The notes: generated by a model from the letters alone, not told the origin. DNA of 34,621 nucleotides from Marinibacterium sp. (GCA_025800215.1 JAOXSC010000083.1:1-34621), one strand, 5' to 3'. Counted from the stretch's first letter, positions 15,948 to 24,921 are shown. Numbers and translations: made by a program.

Positions 15948-16850
15948 ATGGCAGAGGTTTCTTCGCGGCCCGTTATCGGGATTTTCTGGATGGTGGTCAC
16001 GGGGCTTTGCTTCGTGACGGTGACGGTTCTGGTCAAGCTCATGGGCAGTCGGATCCCGGCGGCCGAAGCTGCGTTTCTGCGCTATGTGCTGGGGCTGGTG
16101 TTTGTGATCCCGATGCTGCGCCCGCTTTTTGCCGAAGCGCGCAGCCCGCAGATCTGGGGGCTGTCGGCGGCACGCGGGCTGGTGCATTCGCTGGGGGTCA
16201 CGCTGTGGTTCTATTCCATGACCCGCATCCCGCTGGCCGAAATCACCGCGATCAACTATCTGTCACCCGTCTATGTGACCATCGGCGCGGCGCTGTTTCT
16301 GGGGGAAACGCTGGCGCTGCGGCGGATTGCGGCGATCTGCGCGGCGCTGATCGGGGCGCTGCTGATCCTGCGGCCGGGCTTTCGCGAGCTGGATCCGGGC
16401 CATTTTGCCATTATGGGCACGGCGTTTCTGTTCGGATGTTCCTATCTTCTGGCCAAGCGGCTGGCCGACCGGGTCAGCCCGTCGGTGGTGGTGGCGATGC
16501 TGTCGATCTGGGTGACCATCGGCCTGTTCCCGCTGGCGCTGGCCGAATGGGTCGCGCCCGAGCCGCGCGAACTGGTGCTGCTGTTTGTGGTCGCAAGCGC
16601 TGCGACGCTTGGCCATTACACCATGACGCTGGCCTTTCGCGCCGCCCCGATCACGGTGACCCAGCCGGTGACCTTTCTGCAGCTGGTCTGGGCCACGGCG
16701 TTTGGCGCGCTGCTGTTTGCCGAACCGGTGGATCTGTGGGTTGTCGCGGGCGGGCTGGTGATCATGGGTGCGGTCAGCTTCATCACCTGGCGCGAAGCGG
16801 TGCTGCGCCGCCGTCCCATCACGCCGACCACCCCCGCAACCAAGGTCTGA
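15948..16850 (+). CDS. EamA/DMT-family transporter
   Basis: 300-aa drug/metabolite transporter with about ten hydrophobic helices in two EamA repeats (residues about 10-140 and 150-285). The first ends in AEITAINYLSPVYVTIGAALFLGETL and the second in ITVTQPVTFLQLVWATAFGALLFAEPV, both characteristic. The substrate is unknown. ATG 15948 lies after GAAGCGGGAT, a weak ribosome site; the frame is open 75 nt further upstream into argO. The Pro/Thr-rich C-terminal tail is cytosolic. Confidence 0.88.
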   Translation: MAEVSSRPVIGIFWMVVTGLCFVTVTVLVKLMGSRIPAAEAAFLRYVLGLVFVIPMLRPLFAEARSPQIWGLSAARGLVHSLGVTLWFYSMTRIPLAEITAINYLSPVYVTIGAALFLGETLALRRIAAICAALIGALLILRPGFRELDPGHFAIMGTAFLFGCSYLLAKRLADRVSPSVVVAMLSIWVTIGLFPLALAEWVAPEPRELVLLFVVASAATLGHYTMTLAFRAAPITVTQPVTFLQLVWATAFGALLFAEPVDLWVVAGGLVIMGAVSFITWREAVLRRRPITPTTPATKV

Positions 16851-16903
16851 TCCCTGCCCGCGCGCCCTGTGGGCAAGGCGCTGTTTTGCGAGCTGATTTT
16901 TTC

Positions 16904-16919
16904 TTGATTGATGAATCAA
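16904..16919. promoter_or_regulatory. Probable BetI operator
   Basis: Perfect dyad TTGATT-GATG-AATCAA in an AT-rich island 55 bp upstream of betI. Together with the following TAAAAA it resembles the BetI box I recall from E. coli (TTGATTG...TCAATATAA). Autorepression relieved by choline is the known mode of BetI. Binding here is inferred. Confidence 0.7.
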
Positions 16920-16974
16920 TAAAAAACAACTAGGGCTGGGGGCGAGCTGAAACGGGCCGGATTGGGGATGACGG

Positions 16975-17562
16975 ATGCCAAAGATCGGAATGGAACCGCT
17001 GCGCCGGGCCGCGCTGGTTGAGGCCGCGATCATCGAGATTGGCCATGCCGGGACGCTGGATGTCACGGTCAGCCAGATCGCCCGCCGCGCCGGCATGTCG
17101 AGCGCGCTGGCCCATCACTATTTCGGATCCAAGGATCAGATGCTGGTGGCGGCGATGCGCCATATCCTGACCCTGTTCGGGGCCGAGGTGCGCGCCGCCC
17201 TGCAGGGCAACCCCACGCCGCTGCAGCGGATCGAAGCGCTGATCCGCGCGTCCTTTTCCACCCGCAACTTTCAGCCCGAGATCATCGCCGCATGGCTGAA
17301 TTTCTATGTGCAGGCGCAGACCTCGGCCGAGGCGCGGCGCCTGCTGGCGATCTATCGCAAGCGGTTGCACAGCAACCTGCGGGCGGGGTTCCGGCCGCTG
17401 GTGCGCGACCCCGACATCGCGTCCGAAACCATCGGCGCGTTGATTGATGGCGTCTATATCCGCCAGTCCCTGCATGATGACGCGCTGGCCGGGGGGGATG
17501 CGGTGTCGCTGATCCTGGCCAGTGTGACCCGCATCATCGAGGCCGATCCCCGGACCTCGTGA
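16975..17562 (+). CDS. betI: Choline-responsive repressor BetI (TetR family)
   Basis: 195-aa TetR-type repressor matching the BetI length. The N-terminus [23 protein letters not shown] is typical of BetI. The helix-turn-helix is [28 protein letters not shown] (residues about 28-55) and the ligand/dimer domain includes [27 protein letters not shown]. It represses the bet genes and responds to choline. It is first in the operon betI-betB-betA, after a 16-bp dyad that is its likely operator. Confidence 0.95.
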   Translation: MPKIGMEPLRRAALVEAAIIEIGHAGTLDVTVSQIARRAGMSSALAHHYFGSKDQMLVAAMRHILTLFGAEVRAALQGNPTPLQRIEALIRASFSTRNFQPEIIAAWLNFYVQAQTSAEARRLLAIYRKRLHSNLRAGFRPLVRDPDIASETIGALIDGVYIRQSLHDDALAGGDAVSLILASVTRIIEADPRTS

Positions 17563-17566
17563 CCCC

Positions 17567-17602
17567 CATACCGACCACCATACCGACCCCCTTATCGACC
17601 AC
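17567..17602 (+). repeat. Three 12-bp tandem units between betI and betB
   Basis: Three consecutive imperfect 12-mers (17567-17578, 17579-17590, 17591-17602) share the core of CATACCGACCAC. They lie just after the betI stop. If translated from GTG 17559 (overlapping the betI stop) they would encode a four-residue repeat, [12 protein letters not shown], ahead of the BetB homology region. Confidence 0.7.
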
Positions 17603-17645
17603 CCTGCGCGCCCGCCCGTGCGCCCGTTTCCCGGACACCCAGATC

Positions 17646-19106
17646 ATGACCTATCCGACCCAGCCCACCGCCAGCCATTTCATCGACGGCCAATATGTCG
17701 AAGACACCGCAGGCACGCCCATCCCGGTGATCTATTCGGCCACCGGCAAACAGATTGCGACGGTACACGCGGCGACGCCCGCCATCGTCGAACAGGCGAT
17801 CAGCGCCGCGCGCCGGGCGCAGGACGGCTGGGCCGCGCTGAGCGGAACCGAGCGCGGCCGCATTCTGCGCCGCGCCGCCGACATGCTGCGCGACCGCAAT
17901 CACGACCTCAGCGTGCTGGAAACCTATGACACCGGCAAACCCTATCAGGAAACCAGCGTGGCCGACGCCACCAGCGGGGCCGACGCGCTGGAATATTTCG
18001 GGGGCATGGCTGCGACGCTGACGGGCGAGCATATCCCGCTGGGCGGGGGGGACTGGGCCTATACCCGGCGCGAAGCCCTGGGCGTCTGCGTGGGCATCGG
18101 AGCGTGGAATTACCCCACCCAGATCGCCTGCTGGAAGGCCGCCCCGGCGCTGGCCTGCGGCAATGCGATGATCTTCAAACCGTCGGAAACCACGCCGCTT
18201 TGCGCGCTGAAAGTGGCCGAGATCCTGCACGAGGCGGGCCTGCCCGCCGGGCTTTACAATGTGGTGCAGGGCATGGGCGAGGTCGGCGCCGCGCTGGTGG
18301 GCGATCCGCGCGTGGACAAGGTGTCGCTGACCGGGTCGGTGCCCACGGGCCGCAAGGTCTATGCTGCCGCGGCGCAGGGCATGAAACATGTCACGATGGA
18401 GCTGGGCGGCAAATCGCCCTTGCTGGTCTTTGATGACGCGGATCTGGATGCGGCGGTGTCGGGCGCGATCCTGGGCAATTTCTATTCCTCGGGGCAGGTC
18501 TGTTCGAACGGCACGCGGGTCTTCGTGCAAAAGGGCATCCTTGAGCCGTTCCTGGCGCGGCTGAGCGAACGGCTGGCGCAGGCGGTGATCGGTGACCCGC
18601 TGGACCCCGAGACCAGCTTTGGCCCGATGGTGAGCGAAGCGCAGATGAAGATCGTCCAGGGCTATATTGCCAAGGGTCTTGATGAGGGCGCGCGCCTTGT
18701 CACCGGCGGCCGTCAGATCGCGCGCGACGGGTTCTACCTTGAACCCACGGTCTTTGCCGATGTCACCGATGACATGACCATCGCCCGCGAAGAGATCTTT
18801 GGCCCGGTGATGGCGGTGCTGAGCTTTGACGACGAGGACGAGGTGATGGCGCGGGCCAATGCCACCGAATTCGGGCTGGCAGCGGGCGTGTTCACCCGCG
18901 ATCTGGAGCGCGCGCACCGCGTCGTGGCCGGGTTCGAGGCGGGCACCTGCTATATCAACACCTATAACGACGCGCCCGTGGAAATGCCCTTTGGCGGATC
19001 CAAGCTGTCGGGGGTGGGGCGCGAGAATTCGAAGGCCGCGATCGAGCATTACAGCCAGCTGAAGTCTGTCTATGTGCGCATGAGCCCGCTTGAGGCACCG
19101 TTCTGA
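17646..19106 (+). CDS. betB: Betaine-aldehyde dehydrogenase
   Basis: NAD(P)+-dependent oxidation of betaine aldehyde to the osmoprotectant glycine betaine, 486 aa. It has [28 protein letters not shown] (cofactor region), the general-base Glu252 in MELGGKSP, and catalytic Cys286 in [13 protein letters not shown]. This numbering is the same as that of well-studied BADHs. [10 protein letters not shown] and [15 protein letters not shown] are also conserved. I chose ATG 17646 because it gives the family N-terminus. A GTG at 17559 overlaps the betI stop as GTGA and would add 29 low-complexity residues; neither has a strong Shine-Dalgarno. Confidence 0.96.
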   Translation: MTYPTQPTASHFIDGQYVEDTAGTPIPVIYSATGKQIATVHAATPAIVEQAISAARRAQDGWAALSGTERGRILRRAADMLRDRNHDLSVLETYDTGKPYQETSVADATSGADALEYFGGMAATLTGEHIPLGGGDWAYTRREALGVCVGIGAWNYPTQIACWKAAPALACGNAMIFKPSETTPLCALKVAEILHEAGLPAGLYNVVQGMGEVGAALVGDPRVDKVSLTGSVPTGRKVYAAAAQGMKHVTMELGGKSPLLVFDDADLDAAVSGAILGNFYSSGQVCSNGTRVFVQKGILEPFLARLSERLAQAVIGDPLDPETSFGPMVSEAQMKIVQGYIAKGLDEGARLVTGGRQIARDGFYLEPTVFADVTDDMTIAREEIFGPVMAVLSFDDEDEVMARANATEFGLAAGVFTRDLERAHRVVAGFEAGTCYINTYNDAPVEMPFGGSKLSGVGRENSKAAIEHYSQLKSVYVRMSPLEAPF

Positions 19107-19117
19107 GCACCGCTGTG

Positions 19118-19141
19118 ACCCCTGCGCCCGGGCGCGGGGGT
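19118..19141 (+). other. GC-rich hairpin between betB and betA
   Basis: A 10-bp stem with one G-U pair (arms 19118-19127 and 19132-19141) closes a CCGG loop, 12 bp after the betB stop. No U-tract follows, so it is not a typical terminator. It may set mRNA stability or the betB/betA ratio. Confidence 0.5.
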
Positions 19142-19235
19142 GATCCAAATTGTGCGCGACCGCGCATGTTTCATTCTGCCAGTGGCGCGGCGACGCGCTG
19201 ATGCAAACGGGGCGCGGATTGCGCCGGAGACGGGT

Positions 19236-20894
19236 ATGGAAGCTGATTATGTGATTGTGGGCGCGGGCAGCGCAGGATGTGCGGCCGCCTATCGGCTGAG
19301 CGAGGCCGGGGCGTCGGTGCTGGTGGTCGAATTTGGCGGCAGCGACGCGGGGCCGTTCATTCAGATGCCCGCGGCGCTGAGCTATCCGATGAACATGTCG
19401 CGCTATGACTGGGGGTATTGGTCCGAGCCCGAACCGCATCTGGGCGGGCGGCGGCTGGCCTGTCCGCGTGGCAAGGTGGTGGGCGGGTCGTCCTCCATCA
19501 ACGGCATGGTCTATGTGCGCGGCCATGCGATGGATTATGACCACTGGGCCGAGAGCGGCGCCGAGGGCTGGGATTTTGCCGATGTGCAGCCCTATTTCCA
19601 GCGGATGGAAAGCTGGCATGACGGCGGGCATGGGGGCGATGCGGACTGGCGCGGCAGCGACGGGCCGCTGCATGTGACGCGCGGACGCCGCGACAACCCG
19701 CTCTTCGAAGCCTTTGTGGAAGCCGGGCGGCAGGCGGGCTATCCGGTGACCGGGGATTACAATGGCCAGCAGCAAGAGGGCTTTGGCCCGATGGAGCAGA
19801 CCGTCTGGAAAGGGCGGCGCTGGTCGGCGGCCAATGCCTATCTCAAGCCTGCGCTCAAACGCGACACATGTGACATCGTGCGCGGTCTGGCGCGGCGGGT
19901 GATCTTTGACGACGGTCGCGCCGTGGCGGTCGAGATCGAACGCGGCGGTCAGGTGTCGCGCATCCGGGCGCGTCGCGAGGTGATCCTGGCGGCGTCGTCG
20001 ATCAATTCGCCCAAGCTCTTGATGCTGTCGGGGGTGGGGCCGGGGGCGCATCTGGCCGAGCATGGCATTGCGCTGCAGGCCGACCGCGCGGGGGTGGGGC
20101 AGAACCTGCAGGACCATCTTGAGCTGTATCTGCAGATGGCCGCATCGCAGCCCATCACGCTCTACAAATACTGGAACCTCTGGGGCAAGGCGCTGATCGG
20201 GGCGCAGTGGCTCTTCACCGGCACCGGGCACGGGGCGTCGAACCAGTTTGAAAGCGCGGGTTTCATCCGGTCGCGCGCGGGTTTGCCCTATCCCGACATC
20301 CAGTATCATTTCCTGCCCATCGCGGTGCGCTATGACGGGCAGGCGGCGGCCGAAGGGCACGGGTTCCAGGCGCATGTGGGGCCGATGCGCTCGCCCAGCC
20401 GTGGATCTGTCAGCCTGCGCAGCGCCGATCCGGCCGCCGACCCGGTGATCCGTTTCAACTATATGTCCGACCCGCAGGACTGGGAGGATTTCCGTACCTG
20501 CATCCGCCTCACGCGTGAGATCTTTGCCCAGGATGCGTTCAAACCTTACGTCAAACATGAAATCCAGCCCGGTGACGCGATCCAGAGCGATGACGAGCTG
20601 AACGGGTTCATCGCCGAGCATGTGGAAAGCGCCTATCACCCCTGCGGCACCTGCAAGATGGGGGCCAAGGACGATCCCATGGCGGTGGTCGATCCGCAGG
20701 GGAGGGTGATCGGGGTGGATGCGCTGCGGGTGATCGACAGTTCGGTCTTTCCGCGCATCACCAATGGCAACCTGAACGCGCCGTCGATCATGACGGGCGA
20801 AAAGATGGCCGACCATATTCTGGGGCGCGATCCGCTGCCGCGATCGAACCGCGAACCCTGGATCAACCCCAACTGGAAAACCGCGCAAAGATAG
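19236..20894 (+). CDS. betA: Choline dehydrogenase
   Basis: 552-aa GMC-family flavoprotein oxidising choline to betaine aldehyde, membrane-associated in characterised members. The FAD motif [22 protein letters not shown] is at residues 4-25 and the GMC signature [20 protein letters not shown] at about 75-94. The second GMC motif is [18 protein letters not shown]. Catalytic His468 is in [12 protein letters not shown] and the partner Asn near residue 514 is in [20 protein letters not shown] 19236 follows GGAGACGGGT. With betI and betB it forms the complete choline-to-betaine pathway; no choline transporter or betC is present. Confidence 0.96.
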   Translation: MEADYVIVGAGSAGCAAAYRLSEAGASVLVVEFGGSDAGPFIQMPAALSYPMNMSRYDWGYWSEPEPHLGGRRLACPRGKVVGGSSSINGMVYVRGHAMDYDHWAESGAEGWDFADVQPYFQRMESWHDGGHGGDADWRGSDGPLHVTRGRRDNPLFEAFVEAGRQAGYPVTGDYNGQQQEGFGPMEQTVWKGRRWSAANAYLKPALKRDTCDIVRGLARRVIFDDGRAVAVEIERGGQVSRIRARREVILAASSINSPKLLMLSGVGPGAHLAEHGIALQADRAGVGQNLQDHLELYLQMAASQPITLYKYWNLWGKALIGAQWLFTGTGHGASNQFESAGFIRSRAGLPYPDIQYHFLPIAVRYDGQAAAEGHGFQAHVGPMRSPSRGSVSLRSADPAADPVIRFNYMSDPQDWEDFRTCIRLTREIFAQDAFKPYVKHEIQPGDAIQSDDELNGFIAEHVESAYHPCGTCKMGAKDDPMAVVDPQGRVIGVDALRVIDSSVFPRITNGNLNAPSIMTGEKMADHILGRDPLPRSNREPWINPNWKTAQR

Positions 20895-20900
20895 GTGTAT

Positions 20901-20914
20901 TTGATCCGCATCAA
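20901..20914. promoter_or_regulatory. FNR/FnrL-type box upstream of the YdcH-family gene
   Basis: TTGAT-CCGC-ATCAA is a perfect match to the FNR/FnrL consensus TTGAT-N4-ATCAA. It starts 7 bp after the betA stop. A -10-like TTCTAA lies at 20934-20939, which puts the box centre about 39-41 bp before the inferred start site. That is the class II activator position used under low oxygen. Confidence 0.7.
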
Positions 20915-20972
20915 GGTGTGCGGGGCGGGTGGTTTCTAACCTGAGTCCCGACAACAAGAAAAGGACTGTCCG

Positions 20973-21212
20973 ATGTCGCACACCCCTCATGAGCTGTCTG
21001 AAGAATTCCCCGACAAGGTGGAGGCGATGCAGGCTCTGAAAGCGTCGAATGCGCATTTTTCGCGGCTCGCCGATGAATATCACGAGGTCAATCGCGCGGT
21101 GCACCGGGCCGAAACCAATGTCGAACCGATGGAAGAGCTGGCCGAGGTCGAGCTGCGCAAGAAACGTGCCGCTCTCAAGGATGAAATCTGGGGCATGCTG
21201 GCAAATGCGTGA
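20973..21212 (+). CDS. YdcH/DUF465-family small protein
   Basis: 79-aa, highly charged, almost wholly helical protein. The pattern MSHTPHELSEEFPDKVEAMQALK, then FSRLADEYHEVNRAVHRAE, and a C-terminal LRKKRAALKDEIWGML is that of YdcH (DUF465). Members look like short coiled-coil hairpins; the function is not established. AAGGA 10 nt upstream fixes the start. It has its own promoter region with an FNR-type box and ends in a strong terminator, so it is a monocistronic gene independent of the bet operon. Confidence 0.92.
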   Translation: MSHTPHELSEEFPDKVEAMQALKASNAHFSRLADEYHEVNRAVHRAETNVEPMEELAEVELRKKRAALKDEIWGMLANA

Positions 21213-21250
21213 CCTGCGCGCGAGGGTATGAACCCTTGTGCAAGGATCTG

Positions 21251-21276
21251 AAAAGGCGGGGGAACCCGCCTTTTTT
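21251..21276 (+). terminator. Intrinsic terminator after the YdcH-family gene
   Basis: A 10-bp stem AAAAGGCGGG/CCCGCCTTTT (21251-21260 and 21265-21274) has a GGAA loop and a six-T run at 21271-21276. It is a strong rho-independent terminator. Confidence 0.92.
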
Positions 21277-21390
21277 GTTGGGCGCATCGCGCGTGGTCAG
21301 GGGGTGATGTCACGGCCCGGCCCGGGGGCGCTCGCGGCATCCCACCAAAGGGTGAGCGGTTATGATATGACATCCACCGCCCCATCGGCG

Positions 21391-21417
21391 CATCAGTGGG
21401 CTGCAACCTGACTGATG
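21391..21417 (+). other. Leader hairpin abutting the RBS of the beta-barrel gene
   Basis: A 7-bp inverted repeat CATCAGT/ACTGATG (21391-21397 and 21411-21417) ends directly against GAGG, the likely Shine-Dalgarno of the downstream gene (ATG 21428). It could affect ribosome access or 5' mRNA stability; it could also be chance. Confidence 0.4.
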
Positions 21418-21427
21418 AGGCTTACAC

Positions 21428-22114
21428 ATGCGCAGATCTGCCGTTTTTCACTCCGCCGTTCTGGCCCTTGGCCTGCCCCTGACCGTGGCCTCGGCCCCGG
21501 CCTTTGCGCAGGACTGGTATATTCAGGGTTTTGCCGGCTATGCCGGGCTGTCCGACAGCACCCATGACCTGAACAATTCTTCGGCCCGCGTCGATACCGA
21601 ATTCGATGGCGGCTATGGGCTAGGGATCGCCCTGGGGCGCAATCTGGCCGAGCTGAGCGGATCGAATATCGGGATCCGGGGCGAGATCGAGCTGTCCTAT
21701 ACCGACAATGACGTCGACCGCGTCGATTTCAGCGGCAATGGTCCGGGGCGCGAAGGCAATACCGGCGGCGGCGTGTCCAGCACGCGGATTTTCGGCAATG
21801 TTCTGGCCGATTTCAACACCGGCAGCGCCATCAAGCCCTATCTGGGCGGTGGGATCGGGGTGGCCTTTGTTGATCAGGACATTTCCTATGGCGGCGCGCC
21901 GGTGCGCATCACCGGGGATGATCAGGTGTTCAGCGCCCAGCTGATTGCCGGGGCATCCTATGAGCTGCAAGATGGCCTGTCTCTGTTTGGGGACGTGCGC
22001 TATATCCGCGATTTCGGGGTCGAAGGCACGCGCCGGTCGCCTGCGCTGGTGTCGCGCACGGACGAGGATTTCGAAACCGTGACCGTGAATGTCGGCGTGC
22101 GCTTTGCGTTCTAG
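21428..22114 (+). CDS. Outer-membrane beta-barrel protein
   Basis: 228-aa precursor. The signal peptide (residues 1-27) is MRRSAVFHSAVLALGLPLTV plus ASAPAFA, with cleavage expected before QDWY. The mature part alternates polar and hydrophobic residues in about eight strands (WYIQGFAGYAGLSD, GYGLGIALGRN, IGIRGEIELSYTD, RIFGNVLADF, KPYLGGGIGVAFVD, FSAQLIAGASYEL, LSLFGDVRYIRDF). It ends VTVNVGVRFAF, with the C-terminal Phe needed for BAM assembly. It fits the OmpA-like/Omp25-type small barrel family; the role is unknown. It is convergent with pccR, the stops being 3 bp apart. Confidence 0.88.
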   Translation: MRRSAVFHSAVLALGLPLTVASAPAFAQDWYIQGFAGYAGLSDSTHDLNNSSARVDTEFDGGYGLGIALGRNLAELSGSNIGIRGEIELSYTDNDVDRVDFSGNGPGREGNTGGGVSSTRIFGNVLADFNTGSAIKPYLGGGIGVAFVDQDISYGGAPVRITGDDQVFSAQLIAGASYELQDGLSLFGDVRYIRDFGVEGTRRSPALVSRTDEDFETVTVNVGVRFAF

Positions 22115-22117
22115 GGG

Positions 22118-23518
22118 TCAGTTGACCTCGTAAGGCAGAACGCCGCGCGCATTTGCATTGATGCTCAGACGCCGCTCGAGCGGTGGGACAGAGCGTTGAT
22201 GGCAGGTGCTGCGTTCGCAGATGCGGCAGGATATGCCGATGGGTTCAAAGGCTTCGGCCTGATTGAGGTCAAGCCCATCGGCATAGACCAGCGTATCGGC
22301 ATGGCGGATTTCACAACCCAGGGCGATGGCATAGCGCCGGACCGGCGCACCAAAGAACCCGCCGGGTTTCGACACGTCGCGCGCCAGTGAAATGTAGCGC
22401 ACCCCGTCGGGGGTTTCGGCCAGCTGGCGCAGGAACCGCCCCGGCGTCTCAAAGGCGCGGTGCACGTTCCACAGCGGGCAGGCGCCGCCAAAGCGGGCAA
22501 ATTGCAGCCGCGTTGCGGAATGGCGTTTGGTGATGGTTCCGGCCTGATCCACGCGCACGAAGAAGAACGGCACGCCTTTGGCGCCGGGCCGCTGCAGGGT
22601 CGACAGGCGATGTGCCACCTGCTCGATCGAGGTGCCGAACTGACGGCCCAGGATCTCAAGATCATGGCGGTGGTTCTGGGCGGCTGCACTGAAGGCGCCA
22701 TAGGGCATGACGGCGGCACCGGCAAAATAGTTGGCCAGCCCGATCTTGGCGATGGCGCGGGCTTCGGTGCTTTGGAACCGGGCGAAATCCAGCGTGGCTT
22801 CGATCAGCTTGTCCTGCGTCAGCAGGGCGACCTGCAGCAGCAGCTGGAACAGCTGGGTTTCGGGGGCGGCGCGGGCCGACAGGCGCAGCACACCGGTTGC
22901 GCTGTCAAAGACACGCAGCGGATCCAGATCGGCCAGCTCGACCGAAACCCCAAGCGCCTGCAGATGGGTCATCGCGGCGCGGCGCAGATCTTCGGGGGTG
23001 GCGGCCTGCAGGGCAAACCGTTCGGCGGCCCGGTCCACCGCGTCGATATAGTTGTCGCAATAGTGGAAGAAATCGCGCACCTCGTCCCAGGGGCTGGCCT
23101 GGCTGCGCGCGTCTTCGCGGCCAAGGGCTTCGTCAAGCGATGCCAGCCGTTCATGCGTCTGTCGATAGGCCTGATGCAGGGCGATAAAGGCGCGGGCCAG
23201 GGCGGGGGCGTTCGATGCCGTGAGCCGCAGATCGGCCAGCGGCGGGATGGATTCGGCAAAGACCGGATCGGCCAGCACCTCGCGCATGTCGCTGATCAGC
23301 CGTTCGCTGTCGCCCGAGCTAAGCTCGGTCACGTCGATGCCGAATTCCTGCGCCAGCGCCAGCACCACGGTGGTGCTGACGGGACGGTTATTATTCTCCA
23401 TTTGATTAAGGTAGGGGAGCGACACGCCCAGCTTGGTGGCAAAATCCTTCTGGGTCAGGCTCATGCGGGTGCGCATTTCGCGCAGCTTTGCGCCTGCATA
23501 TAGTTTCTGGCTGGCCAT
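22118..23518 (-). CDS. pccR: Short-chain fatty acyl-CoA regulator PccR (ScfR family)
   Basis: 466-aa XRE-type regulator. The helix-turn-helix is LREMRTRMSLTQKDFATKLG followed by VSLPYLNQMENNNRPVST (residues about 9-46). A long IrrE/DUF2083-type effector region follows (FFFVRVDQAGTITKRHSAT, then GCEIRHADTLVYADGLDL), ending in a Cys cluster SCRICERSTCHQR. In Rhodobacter sphaeroides the homologue PccR is needed for induction of pccB and acts through TTTGCAAA motifs. Here the gene is one gene away from pccB, and TTTGCAAA occurs before both. ATG 23518 follows AAAGGGGG; the open frame extends 51 nt further without a ribosome site. Confidence 0.9.
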   Translation of the reverse strand: MASQKLYAGAKLREMRTRMSLTQKDFATKLGVSLPYLNQMENNNRPVSTTVVLALAQEFGIDVTELSSGDSERLISDMREVLADPVFAESIPPLADLRLTASNAPALARAFIALHQAYRQTHERLASLDEALGREDARSQASPWDEVRDFFHYCDNYIDAVDRAAERFALQAATPEDLRRAAMTHLQALGVSVELADLDPLRVFDSATGVLRLSARAAPETQLFQLLLQVALLTQDKLIEATLDFARFQSTEARAIAKIGLANYFAGAAVMPYGAFSAAAQNHRHDLEILGRQFGTSIEQVAHRLSTLQRPGAKGVPFFFVRVDQAGTITKRHSATRLQFARFGGACPLWNVHRAFETPGRFLRQLAETPDGVRYISLARDVSKPGGFFGAPVRRYAIALGCEIRHADTLVYADGLDLNQAEAFEPIGISCRICERSTCHQRSVPPLERRLSINANARGVLPYEVN

Positions 23519-23575
23519 GTCGCGCGCCCCCTTTGACCTGACGACTTTGCAGGTCTTTCCAGGCGTCACGCTAGA

Positions 23576-23583
23576 TTTGCAAA
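23576..23583. promoter_or_regulatory. TTTGCAAA motif upstream of pccR
   Basis: An exact palindromic TTTGCAAA sits 58 bp before the pccR start, with a partial TTTGCAGG 30 bp away at 23546-23553. It suggests autoregulation. The spacing differs from the N4-separated pair reported for R. sphaeroides pccB. Confidence 0.5.
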
Positions 23584-23601
23584 GCCGTCAGCGCAAGGGG
23601 G

Positions 23602-24819
23602 CTAGGCCATCCCCAACTGACGTTCACGCCGCACCACGACCATGATCGACACCACGCCCAGGATGCCCGAAATCAGCATCAGCCAGAGCAGCGGATAGGC
23701 GCCGGTGTCGACCGTCAGCAGCGCGCCGGCCAGCGCGCTCAGCGCCGCGCCGCCGCCCAGCATCAGCGCGCCGCCCAGCCCCGAGGCCGTCCCCGCCAGA
23801 TGCGGGCGCACCGACAGCATGCCCGCCGTGGCGTTGGGGATCGACAGGCCGTTGCCCACGCCCACGAAGGTCATGAACCCGAAAAAGCTGATGGCCGATC
23901 CCGCGCCCAGCAGAAAGACCAGCATCGACAGACTGACGCCGATGCCGTTGAAGATGCAGCCCCACATCACCATCCGGTTGATCCCGAAGCGGGCCGAAAA
24001 CAGGCCCGACAGAAAGTTCCCCAGGAAATACCCCACCGCCGGGGCACCAAAGAACAGCCCCATCTTTGCCGCGCTCATGCCAAAGACCTCGGTCCCGATA
24101 AAGGGCGCGCCGCCCAGATAGGCAAAGAACGACCCCGACGAAAACCCGCAGGCCAGCGAATAGCCCCAGAAGCGCGGACTTCTGAGCAGCTCGGGATATT
24201 CGCGGAACTGCCCGATCAGCGTCTTGCCGCTGCGGGTGGCGGTTTCGCCCATGTCGAACCAGCACAGGATCAGGATCATCCAGCCCAGGGTGAACAGCAG
24301 CCAGAAGCTTGACTGCCAGCCATGGCTTTGCTGCAGCACGCCGCCGATGGCGGGGCCGAACATGGGCACCACCGCCATGCCCATGGTGACATAGCCGATC
24401 ATGCTGGCGGCCTTGTCGGCGCTGTACATGTCGCGCACCACGGCGCGGCTGAGAACAATGCCCACCGTGATCACCGCCTGCGCCATGCGGCAGGCCAGAA
24501 ACACCTCGACCGTCGGAGCCAGCAGGCAGCCCAGCGTGGCCAGGATGAACAGGATCGTGCCCCCCAGCATCACCGGCCGCCGCCCCAGCTTGTCCGACAC
24601 CGGCCCGATGACGATCTGCATCGCCGCGTTGACCAGCAGATACAGCGACACCGACAGCTGCATCAGCCCGTAATCGGTGTCGAAATGCGCGGTCATGGCC
24701 GGCAGACTTGGCAGAAAGATGTTCATCGACAGCGCCGAGATCCCGGCCATCAGGATCAGGGTGGCGATATGGGGGGCGGAACGGCTCGGCTGGGCCGAGG
24801 GCAGGGGGGATGATGACAT
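23602..24819 (-). CDS. Bcr/CflA-family MFS drug-resistance transporter
   Basis: 405-aa, 12-helix major facilitator antiporter of the inner membrane (DHA1 group). Family marks are MNIFLPSLPAMTAHF in helix 1, the loop 2-3 motif GPVSDKLGRRPVMLGG, SRAVVRDMY, and the antiporter motif C region VVPMFGPAIGGVLQQSHGWQSSF. The substrate is unknown. ATG 24819 lacks a Shine-Dalgarno, and a GTGTACAC palindrome lies at 24822-24829 right before it, so translation may be leaderless or the start may be poorly called. It is divergent from pccB and upstream of pccR on the same strand. Confidence 0.9.
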   Translation of the reverse strand: MSSSPLPSAQPSRSAPHIATLILMAGISALSMNIFLPSLPAMTAHFDTDYGLMQLSVSLYLLVNAAMQIVIGPVSDKLGRRPVMLGGTILFILATLGCLLAPTVEVFLACRMAQAVITVGIVLSRAVVRDMYSADKAASMIGYVTMGMAVVPMFGPAIGGVLQQSHGWQSSFWLLFTLGWMILILCWFDMGETATRSGKTLIGQFREYPELLRSPRFWGYSLACGFSSGSFFAYLGGAPFIGTEVFGMSAAKMGLFFGAPAVGYFLGNFLSGLFSARFGINRMVMWGCIFNGIGVSLSMLVFLLGAGSAISFFGFMTFVGVGNGLSIPNATAGMLSVRPHLAGTASGLGGALMLGGGAALSALAGALLTVDTGAYPLLWLMLISGILGVVSIMVVVRRERQLGMA

Positions 24820-24921
24820 GCGTGTACACTATTGATAATTCGTCACGACGGTGGCTGCGCGGGGCGGAAAGTCAAGCGAACTTAGCAAGTTTTCATTTTG
24901 CTCATGCCGCGCTGCCAATAA

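Noticed and set aside
16904-16919. An FNR box upstream of betI
   Set aside because: TTGAT and ATCAA are present but separated by 6 nt rather than 4, and the dyad fits a BetI operator better.
17592-21287. A 1231-codon open frame on the minus strand across betB, betA and the YdcH-family gene
   Set aside because: It mirrors well-identified plus-strand genes; high GC third positions keep the antisense frame open. The translation is low-complexity His/Arg/Ala-rich with no domain and no start signal.
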